Assembly: GCA_025667525.1 (NCBI GenBank)
Contig: JANFOE010000578.1
Span: 186,001 to 250,000, forward strand
Length of the DNA stretch: 64,000 bases
Direction of reading: 5' to 3'
From: Glebionis coronaria
Lineage: Eukaryota > Streptophyta > Magnoliopsida > Asterales > Asteraceae
The position numbers and the translations under genes were made by a program. This document shows, one piece after another, positions 44,301-56,831 of the stretch (within the stretch, counting starts at the first letter, position 1; each line of letters opens with the position of its first letter). Under the pieces are notes generated by a model. The model was not told where the DNA came from. It made no database searches and worked only from the letters and a program-made list of their open reading frames with translations.

Positions 44301-45343
44301 CAAAATTTCCCTTGAGTGCTTGATGCCGTTTGATGTTGGTGAGCTGTCCAAATGTATCAGGGACGTTTATTTTAGCTTTGGAGTTAAGCTATGAGTCTAA
44401 GCTGTTGATTTTGACACGTCAGATTCCTTGGAGAGAAAGTTGTGTTTTCATTGGTGGACGAGAGTGAGTGTGGGGTCACTTGGGTAGTGGGATTGAGGGT
44501 TTTGTGTGTGGGTTATGTTTCTGGGCGTGTGAATCAAGTGTGGGAATGGGTAATTGCAATTTACCCTTTGTTTAAGTGAGAGGAGTTACTGGGTTCTTGA
44601 TGGTAAACAGTAACTTGTTTTGATCTAAAATTGGGGGAAAGGTAAGTGTTTGGCGCAATTTGTGTTTGAAAGTTTCAGTTGTACACCTTTGGCCCTTAGT
44701 CTTTGGAAAACAATGAATAACAAGTTTATTTTTCAAGCAAACCCGTTTTCCTTTGTAATCTAAGTTTCTGATTTCATACATTGGCCACAAAAAGTTTCAA
44801 AACAAGGTTTTAGGGCTTTTACAAGTTTAGGCTATTTACAACTTTAGTCCTTTTGATATTCAATCCATTTTTAAAGGACTAGAAGTGTAATTTTCTTGAT
44901 CTTCAAGTGTCTTCTTTGATCTTTGACTTCATGAGGGACCATAATTGGTAATTTAGAATTGTTGAGGGACTAAACTTGCCATTTCTTCAAAGTTGAAGGA
45001 CCATTTTGCAATTTTGACAAATTTAAGAGACCAAACTTGTAATTATGAATATACAAGGGTTTTAAGTGTCATTTCTTCATAATTTAAGGATCAATCTTGT
45101 ACATCTTCAAGTCTTCAAGGGTTAATCTTGGATAAATCATGAACTAGGGCCCGGTTCTTTGTACGGCTTCATTCCTCATGTTCGTTTTTCCTTGTTTCTT
45201 GTGATCTTTTGTCTTTTTCACGATATCCATACCTAAAACACACAAGTAAACAAATACAAGCATATATATGGTATTTTATGACATTTTAATGCATTTAAAG
45301 CCCGAAAAGAACGATGAGATCATGTATAAATGCCATCTCATCA
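41381..45343 (-). mobile_element. 3' LTR of element M (3,963 bp)
   Basis: It starts TGATTGTAGT and ends CATCTCATCA; the PPT (TAGTATGGGGGAG on minus) adjoins at 45,344. It is AT-rich, with many AATAAGC and AAGCC words, and non-coding. The TATA box is on the minus strand near 44,236-44,241 (TATATAAGG). Three CTGACAAG/GTTGACAG words lie at about 42,848-42,902. No gene found. Confidence 0.88.
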
Positions 45344-47610
45344 CTCCCCCATACTAAGCCATTGCCGTGCCCTCACGCAATGCTAGAATAAAGTATCTAA
45401 GCATCACCAAAATTCAATTTTATTACCCTTTTTGAAAAGTAAAAGACTTGCATCAATACTACGAAGATGTGTAAAGACATAATGCATGATTTTCATCACA
45501 AATGTGACTTTTAGGGTTAATGAATAGAAACAAGTAAATGTCCCAAAGAGTAAATTTCATCCTCCTTGATTGTCATACATTCCATGCTAAGTGCAAAAAC
45601 AAGATCATTGTTGGTACAAGTCACAATGCTAACACTACTCATACGTCCAAATTGTGTAATACTTTTTCTCCCCGCAATCCTAGTTATTATAAAAGGAAAT
45701 GGGTTACTAGCAGTTTTTAACTACTTGTCATGGATCACAAGTGATTCATATTGACTAATTTGAGTATTTATTAGTCCGAAAGCAAAGTATCATGATTTAA
45801 TCGATAGTTAGCCGAAGGACAAAATCTTTTAAAACGGCTTCTCGTGTATCTCCTTAAGTTCATATCTTGGCATAACTCGTTTCACGATTTGAGACCTTTC
45901 TCAGACCGATATTTGGCATGTACTTCATACTTCAAATCTTGGGAAGACGTTCTTGATATTATGGTCTTCTCTTCATATTTTGGAATTTCTTCACTTGACG
46001 TTATTGAGAGATTCTTCATATTTGGACCACGACTTCATCATTTTTATTCAATCTCTATTTTGGACTTTTATATACAACGACCCGCCTCCTTTTCGGACTT
46101 GGATATATTTATCCTCATACCTTGTTAGGGTCTTTTTGGATAGACTTTCTCTATGATCTTTAGGGGAGTAATTGCTTTTCGTCGTGTGTCTCGATCCTTC
46201 ATATTGATTTAGGAATAATGATACTTCACATCATCTTGGATCTTTAGCGACAAAATAGAGCTCCTCATGCCTTGTTAGGGCCTTTTTGGATCTTCACCAA
46301 TCTTCGCGTCCCGCTTCAATAAGTTATGCCTTGGCTATGAACTCTATTCAACCCCGAGCAACTTTTAAACGATCTTGGGCTAGAAGCTAAGTAACCTTTC
46401 AAATCGTACGACCTTACTTATTGCAATTATTTTTATTCCTAATGCATTGATCTTATGGGAAAAAAAAGCCACAATTAAAAACATATGAGTTTTTTAAAGA
46501 ACATTTTCATGTTCTACGTTTAGCATGATCACTTGTCTAACTCTATCACTTCTCGTTCTTCACTATATAAAGACCTCTAATTAAAGAGACTCGTGAATAC
46601 TTAGCCATACAAGTCAAAATTAAGCCAAATTTGGATTAGCTTTCATTAAGACTATATCAAATCAAAGTTTTGGGTTTTCAATCCACATATAGGATCTTGC
46701 ACTTTCTTGGACTTTTTCAAGTTTAGAGAATGCATTTTATAGTTCCCTTGATAAGTGACTTTCTAGGATCAATTATAGGAACTTACGAAAAGTTCTTGTT
46801 CTTAACCCGAATGAGCTAAGACTTTCGCGTTTTAAAGTTCCCTATATAAAAGTTTAGCAAAACTTGAATTGAGCGGGTTAAGGAATGTGAAGGGCTCCAA
46901 ATGCCCATCAAGTCAAAAATTAGCTCTTATTCTACCCATCGGAAAATACACATTCGTGTCTTAAAAACACTTATTAAAACTAAGAAAAATTTTAAATTTT
47001 GCCATTTTTAGCCTTATTAGCAACAAAACAAAACATCGAAAGTTGGAAAATGTGAGGGTGTAGCAAAGCAAGTATCTATTCACCCCCCCATACTAAAAGT
47101 AAACATTGTCCTCAATGTTTCGAGTCTAAAGGTGGAGCACCCCCATACTAGAGACGAAGAGTTGAATGCTTAGGATCTAGCATGGAAAGGGTGATCAACA
47201 ATATATCTAAAGCCGTTTATTAAGTATGCTAAAAGATAATTGTTAGAACAATAAAGGATATGTCATGGATTCGTGAAAAAATTCTTCAAGCAAACGATGG
47301 AGGCTCACGTAAACGAACACGAGAGTCTTCAATCGTAGATGATGATGATCTAGATAACACAATCACAAACAACCACGAGACAATGAGTTGGAAGGGCACA
47401 AATCCCCTCTTATTATTTATTTGAAAGCATAAAAGGATAAGCATGGGATCTCCCCCACGAGGCACCTCGTTTTTTATTACCGAGTCATGAGCTCGACTCG
47501 ATCCCCTCAAAATGTGAACATTTAGGGAAAATCATGGTATGGTCAATTTTTGATGGGGCTTACATGATAAACAAGGCCCAAAAATCAACCGGTATTAAGG
47601 ACAAAGTCCT
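45344..47610 (-). other. PPT and 3'UTR of element M
   Basis: Non-coding, 2.3 kb. It contains a direct repeat of CCTTGTTAGGGTCTTTTTGGAT (45-type copies near 46,119 and 46,272) split by about 150 bp. The block 46,290-47,120 is shared with G1, including GAACTT/AAGTTC and AAACATTG/CAATGTTT (47,101-47,120) hairpins. The region 47,121-47,610 is unremarkable. Confidence 0.7.
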
Positions 47611-48838
47611 TTAATGATACAAAATATCGGGATCGAAGATGGCGTCTTCGTTTTCATTGGATAAACAATTCAACGCCACTTCCACACGTGCCATAAACTC
47701 AAAGAATTTGAAGAAAAGAGATGAGAAGTAGAAGGGTGGGACAATTGGTAAGACAAACTTTTGAGCTACTCGAGGTAGACTCGCACCAAGCAAATAGATA
47801 TAGTTTCCATTTATTGCATCGGTGGAAGACCGAGATTTCCATTTATAATAGATTCCGGGATTGAATATCTACTCCCCGGTGGACAAGGATGAGGGAACAT
47901 AAGGGGCTTCCCCCATACTAAAACCACACAAAGCATCGTCGAAAGGAGTAGACGAGCTTGTAGCACTCAAAACACGTGGTGATGACGGAGTTAGATTTGT
48001 AGAAAAATCAATTAAATCACATTTAAAATCTTTTCCTTTTTTACCTTTTAAACTCTCCTTTTGAAAACTCTTTTTGATTATGTCGAAAATATTTGGTGTT
48101 TCTAAGACGATGTTAGTCACACTAAAAATTCTCACATTTGAAAACTGTTTTGGTTTTGGTGGTGGTAAGTTCTCAAAACGTTTATCGACAAAGAAAACCT
48201 CCCCATCGGGGTCTACATATTCGTCATCCGAAATATCTTCCATAGAAACCGGCGACTTATCAACACTTTTCAAGAATGAATGTTCGAGGTGAGGCGAAGG
48301 ATTTTTCGATTCAAGTATTGACGGTTTCTTCTTTGTAGGATTTACACTCATAACCTCCACCGGCGGAGGAAATGGTAAATTGTTTTTGGCGACATTTCCT
48401 AAAACTCTTGGTGAAAATTCTTTGCAAACGACATTGGTTGAATCACCATGGTTTAAAGTTGCAATAGAATAGACATGAGAAAGATTGGAGTTTTGTGTTA
48501 CATTGATGACAAGTTCTTCCTCATTGAAACGAAGGGTGATTTTTCGAGCATGAACATCAATAAGTGCTCTTGATGTATCCAAAAATGAACGACCCAAAAT
48601 GAGAGGAACTTTTCGATCGATAGGAATGTCTACAACGATAAAGTCAACGGGATAGTAAAACTTTCCGACTTTAACGAAAACGTCCTCGACTACTCCACAT
48701 GCTAAAATCGTAGAATGATCGGCCATCTCTATAGACATGTTCGAAGGAGTAAGAGCCGGAAGCGAAAGCGATTTGAAAATCTCAAGAGGCATTAAATTAA
48801 TACTAGCACCAAGATCGGCCAAGGCGTAGCATTCCTAC
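47611..48838 (-). pseudogene. Aspartic protease and acidic tail of element M
   Basis: The frame 48,822-47,869 begins at the protease: ADLGASINLMPL (catalytic Asp), VGKFYYPVDFIVVD, VPLILGRSFLDTSRALIDVH. Ty3 elements normally continue into RT; here the frame continues as a low-complexity, Pro/Ser/Lys-rich tail (FPPPVEVMSVNPTKKKPS) and stops. A second small frame (47,793-47,611) ends NEDAIFDPDILYH, resembling the NEDKVFDPGI end of the G1 orphan protein. It suggests that the pol segment was lost between the protease and that terminal ORF. A stop at about 48,837 separates it from gag. Confidence 0.78.
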
Positions 48839-50926
48839 ATATCTTGAATTGCACACGGAATCAAAAATTTACCGAGATCACCGACTTTTTGTGGTATGTG
48901 GCTAAGAAAAACCGATGAACAACTAGACGATTGTTGTAACTTTCTTTGTTGCTTAGCATACTTTTGAAGTTTGCGGCGAATCGAGGCATCATGATAAGAA
49001 CGTCGGCAAAGCTTATGTTAAAATGTATGTCACGAAACATTTTCATAAAAAGCTCAAATTGATAATTATTCCGTTCTTTTGCCTTTTCCTTGTCACGTCT
49101 CGAAGGGTAAGGTAAGGGTGGTGTGGGTTGGACATTAGGCAACGGCCTTGGAATCTCGGGTTCCATGATTGGTATTGGTTCAATAGTAGGTGTGGTATGA
49201 GCGGTACTTCGTGGGATTGTAATGTTCTCCTTTTCGACCATCACCTCGGGTTCTTTCTCGATTTCCTTCTCCGTAGAAGTACTTGGACGAGAGATTGGTT
49301 CCTTGAAAGTTTTACCACTTCGTGTAGTAATAACCTTCATTTCTCCCTTCGGGTTTACAATAGTATCACTAGGAAGACCACCCAAGGAAGAGGGTTTACA
49401 CATGATTGCTTTAAACATTTTTGCCATTCGGTCTTCAAATTTTGATTGCCTTAAATCCGCTTTTAACAATTCTTGCTTAATCTCATGTTGTCCTTGTTCC
49501 ATCTTTTGTTGATTTTGTTGAAGACGTTGAACATTTCCTTCTATTTTATTTGCATGAGTTTTAAGTTCATTAGCAAGTTCGTTTTTAAGCTCGTTTTTCA
49601 ACTCGGATCTTAAGCTAATCATCGCACGTTGCATGTTATCAAACTTAGCATCATTTTCTTTAGCATAATCCAAAAATTCTCCTTAAAGATTTTTAGTGTG
49701 AGCATTTTGAAAACCTTGTGTAGTATTTTGAAAATCACGGTTTTGGTTTTGATTAGTAACTTGTCCATTCCCACTTTGATAATTCCCTTTGTTGTAGATA
49801 CGTGAATTGCCTTGATAATTACCACCTTGGTTGTTGTTTCGATAGTTATTAGCATTTTGATTTGGTGGAGCTTGATTTGGGCGGGAACCTTGGCCTTTTT
49901 GGTTGTAAGTTCGCGTTGCTACGTAAGCACTCGAAGTGTTACCACCGGCGGTAATGCACTCGGAAAGATCATGAGCTCCACCACAAGACAAACAACTCTT
50001 ATCAACCGCTTTAACCGAAGCGGAATTCAAAGCCTCTTGTGCTTTCCAATGAGTCATAAGATTAGAAAATCTATCGAAAAACCGGTTTTCCTCATTAGCT
50101 TCATCATGTAAGGCATTAATGCTATGAGACGATGACGACGATGACGAACCCATATTGGCAACACTCGGTGTGTTACGAGGGCTATAAACCTTAGATCTAT
50201 TCTCGATAATCTTTAAAGCTTCATCGGTCGTTTTGCACAAAAAATTACCAACCGCGGCGGCATTCAAATAATCTCGTTCATGATCATTAAGCCCATTATA
50301 AAAAGTATCAACTTGATGCAATTCTGAAAAATCATGGTGTGGACATTCATGTAACATTTCTCTAAATCGTTCCCATGCCATTGAAAAACTTTCATTATTT
50401 CGTTGTACAAATCTTGAAATCTCATTTTCAAATGTGTTGTTTTATATGGTGGGAAAAATTTGTTCACAAACTTAGAAACGAGATCACCCTATGTCAAAAT
50501 TGAATTTTGCGGTTCTTTCGCAAGCCAAATTTTAGTGGGTCCATCTAACGAGTATGGAAACAACATCATCTTAATGGCGTCATGTGGAACATCCTTAAAC
50601 TTGCTAGTTGCTGTGAGACGATTAAAATTTCTTATGTGGTAATGTGGGTTGTCTTTCTCATGACCTCTAAACTTATTAGCTTGCAACATCGACATTAAAC
50701 CAGTCTTAATCTCGAAATTCTCCGCAAGGATAGCGGGAATCACAATGGCCTCTCCAAAACCCTCGGTGGGTGCTTGAACCAACTCCATCATAGTACGATT
50801 AGCCATTACGACTTCTTGTTCTACAATAGGTTCAACAATTGGAGTTTGTTCTTCAATCAACGTCTCTTGATTTCCTTGATTTTGACGACGTTTACGAGCT
50901 CGTTTTGCTTGACTACGAGTTAGCAT
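48839..50926 (-). pseudogene. gag: Gag of element M
   Basis: ATG at 50,926 (MLTRSQAKRARKRRQNQ). The frame to 50,489 contains FEIKTGLMSMLQANKFRG and IKMMLFPYSLDGPTKIWL. It ends at a stop where Trp is expected, then suffers a one-base loss near 50,430. The frame 50,381-49,683 has FSELHQVDTFYNGL, YLNAAAVGNFL and the knuckle CLSCGGAHDLSEC (CX2CX3HX4C), then Gln/Asn-rich sequence. After one in-phase stop (49,683), 49,673-48,861 forms a coiled coil (LKNELKNELANELKTHANK), then a Pro-rich segment and RPLPNVQPTPPLPYPSRR. Few lesions overall, agreeing with its young LTRs. Confidence 0.82.
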
Positions 50927-51661
50927 AAACTCTCACGAAGAATGGGAGGTGAGCAAAGAAGATTCTTTTTGGGTGTTTTGTGAATTTTCTATTTTTTGTG
51001 TTTTTGATTGTTTTTAATTTTTTTTGGATTTTGGTGTATCTTCGTAGACAACAATCTACCAAATCTCTCCTCGAATCAAACTCTTGATTAAAGAAGCCTC
51101 AAAAGAATGAAAACGATCACATGGAGTGAACGCCTTCGAATGACTTTAGAACTTTGGTGAAAACCAAATTGTTCAAGAGGGTTTAATCACAAAGAAAACC
51201 AAGCAAATATATTATACGTAATAATACTTTGGGCGGCAAAACCCTCAATTAGCCTTCAATCTCAAAATACTCACAAGCAAGCGGGGAAACAGGCGGCGCG
51301 AAGCACTTAAGAGCCTTTTTCCTTAGGGTATATTTTATAATACCCGCCTTATACCCACCTTATAGTTCGTATTTTTCAAAATCGAGTTTCACGAAAGTAT
51401 TTATCTATTTTTGCCTTTTTCTTTTGTTTGAGATTCGAATACATCAAATCCCAATTAAGGTTGTGTTTTCACACTTTTGGAGATATTTTGTATTGATTGT
51501 GATACTTAATACAATATAGTAATAATAATTTCACAAGAAAAACCAAAAAACCGATAATACGTATTAGTAGATTTCTACTAATACAAATACTATTTATGGT
51601 TAATATTAAAAACAACAAGACAAATTAATCACGACACACCTCCCCGGCAGAGGCGCCAAAA
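50927..51661 (-). promoter_or_regulatory. Leader and tRNA-Asp primer-binding site of element M
   Basis: The minus strand of 51,641-51,658 is TGGCGCCTCTGCCGGGGA, matching the tRNA-Asp type PBS with two mismatches, three bases from the LTR. The leader (50,927-51,640) has T-rich runs and no gene. Confidence 0.85.
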
Positions 51662-54600
51662 TGATTGTAGTCCTTTTACACACCTTTGCTTTAGGAAAAA
51701 CAAAAGGGGTAAAATGGGGAAAGTATTAAATACGACGGTTTAGGAAAACCTTGTACAAATGACCCTAATGAAGTGAAAGTTCGTTTCCCAAGGAGGTATA
51801 TGTGTGTGAATAATTCGTAATTGATTTGAGATTAATATTGGATAGAAGGGGATGAGAAAAGAGAATGACGAAGACGTGAAATTAATTACTACTACGACTA
51901 AACGTAAAACCGTAAAAATGGCTAAAATAAAAATTAATTCTAAAAATTCCCAAAAATTTACCAAAAATCAAAATAAATAAACAAAGAGTTTACCAATAAT
52001 CAAAACTTTTTCAAACCTTTTAATTAATTCAATGTTTAATTTTTAAATGCTAATTAAAGCCCTAAAAATCAAATTAATTATCAAAAAGCCCAAATAAAGA
52101 TTTTTCAATTGGTAAACCTCTAAAATGACCTAAAAAGATTAAAAAATATTTTTATAATTTTTTAAACTAAGAAAAACTATTTAAAATGATTTAAAAACTA
52201 TTAAAACTTAAAATAATTAAAAATTAATCTAAAGATGTTAAAATTAATCTAAGAGTTGCAAAAATCCTATTTTAATGTATTTAAGCTAAGAAAAATATAA
52301 AAAGTGCAAAAATGTGAAATTTGAAAAATAATAATAAAATTATATTAAAATAATATTAAAAATCCAAAAATTATAAAAAATTCTAAAAACTTGCAAACTA
52401 GTTTATTTTAACCTAAATAATCAGAAAATGAAAGTGAAATGACCAAATTACCCCTATTGGGCCCCCAAATGGGCTAAAAGCAAATTCAGTCAACCTTAAT
52501 GGGCTTTTTAGCCTAAAAAGTCAAAATAAGCCCAAATGACTTGGAAAAGCCCTATCTGACTCAAAATTCAATTCTAAACACAAAACTCTGAAGGCCCAAA
52601 AGCTGAAAATGAGCTTATCAATGCTTAATGAACACACAGCTTATTCTTATTGGGCCAATAAGCCCATTAAACAATAAGCCAATGCCATAAGCTCTAATTT
52701 GACACACAACCTTCTTTTGGGATACTAAAGAGATCTGTAAAAAGAAATTCTGAAAAGCACACTCAATAAGCTAGAAATAAGCAAAATAGAAATTCACTAA
52801 ACGACAAAATAGTCGGGTTAGAGTTCTAGGGCGTTTTAGAAGCTCTGGTTTGTTGCAAAAGCTCACAAATAGCTTAACTAAGAATAATCAAACAAAAAAA
52901 TCACAAAAAGCCAAGTAGAATAAGCTGTATGAACCAATAAGTTGGCTGAAAAAGCCAAATAAGCTAGTTTTCTAGCAAAAGCTTAACCAAAAGACTTGTA
53001 ACCTTCTAGACTTGTTATTAAGCTAAGAAAAATGATTTCTATTACAAAAGCCAAGTTGTTGCATGTACCAATAAGCAAAACAGATTCAATAAGCTTCTTG
53101 ACCAAGTTTGACCCTAAGTCAAACGCTGACAAGAGTAATTCAAACGCTGACAAGTACAATTTTGGGCGTTGACAGACTTAATGAAGTGTTAAAACTTTGT
53201 TTTCAACCTGCTAGTCAAGGCTTGAGTACAAACCTTGTGAATCAAGATCTACCAGTTGGGTAGACTTGATGAGTTTTGGCACAAATAAGCTAATAAGCCA
53301 GTGAGCTTATAAGCCAGTAACAAAGCAACCCAAATAGCCAAATATCCTCACAAGCAGCACATAAACACGATCCAAGCAATAAAACAATAAGGCATACACA
53401 ATGATTACAAATGCAAGCACAAAATGAGGTGGTCACTTTGCTGATGCAAATGACCACTTCAGCCAACTTTGATAAGCTATAGAACACACAATAAGCTACC
53501 AAATTCAACAACCAGATAACCGATAGATAGCCTATCACCTAAACTATTCCCAAACCTGATTTCAGACCTTGGATCCAACAAACAAAGAAGTTATTGGATC
53601 TGATGTGTTTGACCAATTTCAAAACACCTTTTGTCAGATTTTTGCAAAACTTCAAATCTCTTTTCCAAACTTTCAGAAACTTAACCAATGACTAAAACTT
53701 GTATATTATGACTTGTTTAGACTTCCCAAACCCTAAGAACCAAGGGCACAAGGCCACAAGGCCTTATGAACCAGTAATCCCAAACAATCCTTTAATAAGC
53801 ACTTTTCAAACAAACTTCTTAATCCTTCAAACAACCTACTGATTTTAATGATCAAATAGCTACACTAGGTGACAACTAACAGATACCAACCATAAAACAC
53901 AAAGCACAAACACAAAATCACAAAATCACATAGTAAAACATAAAATCATAACATGTGATTTTTTTAGAGGAATCTTAACAAGAGATTAAAACCTGTCCTC
54001 CACAACATCCTAGGAGGACCAGCAATGCTCCTTGGACCTTGTTCAATAACTAGAACAAGACCAAGGTACTTCAACAAGAAAGATGAATGACTGCCTTGGT
54101 TGATGTTTCAAAGTAGAAACTCAAGGGCTTGATTTCTTCAACACAATGAACAAACAGCCCAACCAAATGCTCCAATCCCTTCACAAGCTTGGTGTCAACA
54201 AGCTTGTAAGAGCTTATAGCTTTTGGTCAAGGATTAGTACAACAAAAATAGCAAAATCAGAAACCACTTTTCAAGCTTTTTTCAAACTTGAAAACCTTAC
54301 CAAACATAAACGTCATTGAACCACAAGTTTCAAGCACACTTATAACATATAATGGAACTCAGAATTACCCTTAAACAACACCAACTTTCAAAATCATAAA
54401 AAGGAATTACAATTTTCTCAAAATACCAACTTTTATAAAATTTAAAAAGGAATTACAATGTTTAAAAGGTAAAACTAGAATAAGGGACTCTCACAAGTTG
54501 AGGTCTCCTTATATAGGACTAATGGACTATTCTAGAAAGCTGAAAATACATGAAAAACCCTAGATGTGAAATCTCAAAATTGCCCTTGAGTGCTTGATGC

Positions 54601-55615
54601 CGTTTGATGTTGGTGAGTTGTCTAAATGCATCAGGGACGTTCATTTTAGCTTTGGAGTTAAGCTATGAGTCTAAGGTGTTGATTTTGACACGTCAGATTC
54701 CTTGGAGAGAAAGTTGTGTTTTCATTGGTGGACGAGGTTGAGTGTGGGGTCACTTGGGTAGTGGGATTGAGGGTTTTGTGTGTGGGTTATGTTTATGGGT
54801 GTGTGAATCAAGTGTGGGAATGGGTAATTACAATTTACCCTTTCTTTAAGTGAGAGGAGTTACTGGGTTCTTGATGGTAAACAGTAACTTGTTTTGATCC
54901 GAAATTGGGGGAAAGGTAAGTGTTTGGCGCAATTTGTGTTTGAAAGTTTCAGTTGTACACCTTTGGCCCTTAGTCTTTGGAAAACAATGAATAACAAGTT
55001 TATTTTTCAAGCAAACCCGTTTTCCTTTGTAATCTAAGTTTCTGATTTCATACATTGGCCACAAAAGTTTCAAAACAAGGTTTTAGGGCTTTTACAAGTT
55101 TAGGCTATTTACAACTTTAGTCCTTTTGATATTCAATCCATTTTTAAAGGACTAGAAGTGTAATTTCTTGATCTTCAAGGGTCTTCTTTGATCTTTGACT
55201 TCATGAGGGACCATAATTGGTAATTTAGAATTGTTGAGGGACTAAACTTGCCATTTCTTCAAAGTTGAAGGACCATTTTGCAATTTTGACAAACTTAAGG
55301 GACCAAACTTGTAATTATGAATATACAAGGGTTTTAAGTGTCATTTATTCATAATTTGAGGATCAATCTTGTACATCTTCAAGTCTTCAAGGGTTAATCT
55401 TGGATAAATCATGAACTAGGGCCCGGTTCTTTGTACGGCTTCGTTTCTCGTGTCCGTTTTTCCTTGTTTCTTGTGATCTTTTGTATTTTTCACGATATCC
55501 ATACCTAAAACACACAAGTAAACAAATACAAGCATATATATGGTATGTTATGACATTTTATTGCATTTAAAGCCCGGAAAGAATGATGAGATCATGTATA
55601 AATGCCATCTCATTA
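51662..55615 (-). mobile_element. 5' LTR of element M (3,954 bp)
   Basis: Nearly identical partner of 41,381-45,343, with small indels. The end is CTCATTA rather than CTCATCA. Non-coding; the frames at 53,290 and 54,846 recur in both LTRs but resemble nothing and are poor in coding character. Confidence 0.88.
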
Positions 55616-56277
55616 GTCATCAAAAGAAAGATAGTCAAGGCCTCCTTTTGCCTTTAGAGAGATGACTACTTGATTCCATGAATGAGGCAGGGCTCTAAGA
55701 AACCTGGCATTGAGATCTTCATTTTCAGGTTTAGACCTGAGTTGATTCAATTGGCTAAGAATCTTTTGAAACCTGTCATACCCTTGATGAAGACCTTCTG
55801 TTTCAAAAATCTTGAATTTTGTGAATTCATCTCTCAGCATTGATCTGCGCATCTTCTTGGATTCCTCATTCCCTCCAAATCTTGCATTTATTCCATTCCA
55901 AATCTCCCTAGCATCATCCAAGTGATAAAAATCACCCATATGATCATCAGGAAGGGACTGAATCAAAATAGTTTTTTCTTTGATTTCCTTCTGAACAGCA
56001 GTGATTTCTTCATGAGTTTTAAGATCTAGAATAGTGATATTACCATTCTTGTCTCTACTAGTAGTTTTCTTGTTGTTGCCATTCTGGACAATCTTCCAAA
56101 GGTCTAGATCAGTATTGGTGATCCAGCATTCCATCTTCATGGCCCAGCTATCATACTCATCCTTCTTTAAGAGTGGGAATTTTCCATTAGTATTGGAAAC
56201 AGTAGCACGATTTGCTATGTTTGCTGTATTTTAGAGGTGCTAGCTTCTCCTGTTTCAGTAGAACTAGAAGCAGACAT
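55616..56277 (-). pseudogene. gag: Gag of copia K, N-terminal part
   Basis: ATG at 56,277 (MSASSSTETGEASTSK) is followed by a frameshift near 56,210. The frame from 56,200 to 55,616 carries FPLLKKDEYDSWAMKMECW, IWNGINARFGGNEESKKMRR, FKIFETEGLHQGYDRFQKI and WNQVVISLKAKGGLDYL. These are the standard copia gag blocks. It ends at the M insertion and continues at 41,380. Confidence 0.85.
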
Positions 56278-56352
56278 GATTAAACAATGATGTTATTAAA
56301 AAGAAAAATTGATTCTTCTTGAGCAGAGACTCTCCTAGGCTCTGATACCACT
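56278..56352 (-). promoter_or_regulatory. Leader and primer-binding site of copia K
   Basis: TGGTATCAGAGCCT on the minus strand at 56,337-56,350, two bases from the LTR; a short leader of about 60 bases separates it from the gag ATG. Confidence 0.88.
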
Positions 56353-56826
56353 TGTTGGGTCTACTAGATGTGGATCTTGTAGCCTGTTAAGGATGGTGAA
56401 CAACTTCTGTAATCACAAGTCTATTCATAGAGAGACTCTTAATGAAACACACAGTATAAGTGTGGAATACAAAAACTATGAACAAGAAGAAACATAATAA
56501 CTAAATAACTTGATCCTTATTAAGTATTTCTACTATTAATATGAAATGAATAATGATGATGAAGGTGTGTTCAACCCTTCTGCCAATGGGTTCCTTTTAT
56601 ATTACAAGGAAACCCTAATACTACATTAAACCAAAACGTGTAACTTCTGATATGCATATCCTTTCCTAATATATCTCATGCATATCCTAACAAACTAGTA
56701 AGAATAATAGTGTTTGACTTTCTACTAGACTAGGAGCACGTATTGCTCCTACTACTACTAGGACCAGGAGGAACTACATACCTCCTAGCTTATCTATTAC
56801 AAATATCTAATCCAGAGGCCCTAACA
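56353..56826 (-). mobile_element. 5' LTR of copia K (474 bp)
   Basis: It starts TGTTGGGTCT and ends CCCTAACA. The TATA region is enclosed by GGGTTCCTT (56,588-56,596) and AAGGAAACCC (56,606-56,615), an inverted repeat with one bulge. ACTAGGA and CCAGGAG words lie at 56,721-56,778, upstream of the TATA box in the element's sense. Confidence 0.88.
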
Positions 56827-56831
56827 CTTTG

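Larger units (their letters stand above)
41381..55615 (-). mobile_element. Ty3-type element M: long LTRs, gag-protease only
   Basis: The perfect TSD GTCAT (41,376-41,380 and 55,616-55,620) lies inside K gag. LTRs are 41,381-45,343 (3,963 bp) and 51,662-55,615 (3,954 bp); 6 mismatches occur in their first 235 bp. The internal part is 6.3 kb: PBS, leader, gag, protease with tail, long 3'UTR, PPT. No RT, RNase H or integrase sequence is visible, so it must depend on another element (TR-GAG style non-autonomous element). More than half of its length is LTR. Confidence 0.88.
22786..56826 (-). mobile_element. Ty1/copia element K, 34 kb span with nested insertions
   Basis: LTRs of 474 bp each (22,786-23,259 and 56,353-56,826) are flanked by the perfect TSD CTTTG (22,781-22,785 and 56,827-56,831). 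Minus-strand order from the right: 5' LTR, PBS, gag, protease, integrase, RT, RNase H, spacer, aORF, structured 3'UTR, PPT, 3' LTR. Internal insertions are Ty3 M (41,381-55,615), a reversed solo LTR (about 39,762-40,268) and the A/B locus (24,382-31,612). My hand count finds about 25 differences between the two LTRs, older than M or A. It interrupts the aORF of H. Confidence 0.88.

Noticed and set aside
53290..53538. 82-codon frame conserved in both M LTRs (also 43,013-43,261), looking like a membrane peptide
   Set aside because: Conservation follows from the near identity of the two LTRs. The frame lacks any homologue I know and lies in low-complexity AT-rich sequence.
41381..55615. Endogenous pararetrovirus (caulimovirus) sequence
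   Set aside because: No movement protein, coat protein zinc finger or viral RT was seen; all coding traces fit Ty1/copia or Ty3 elements.
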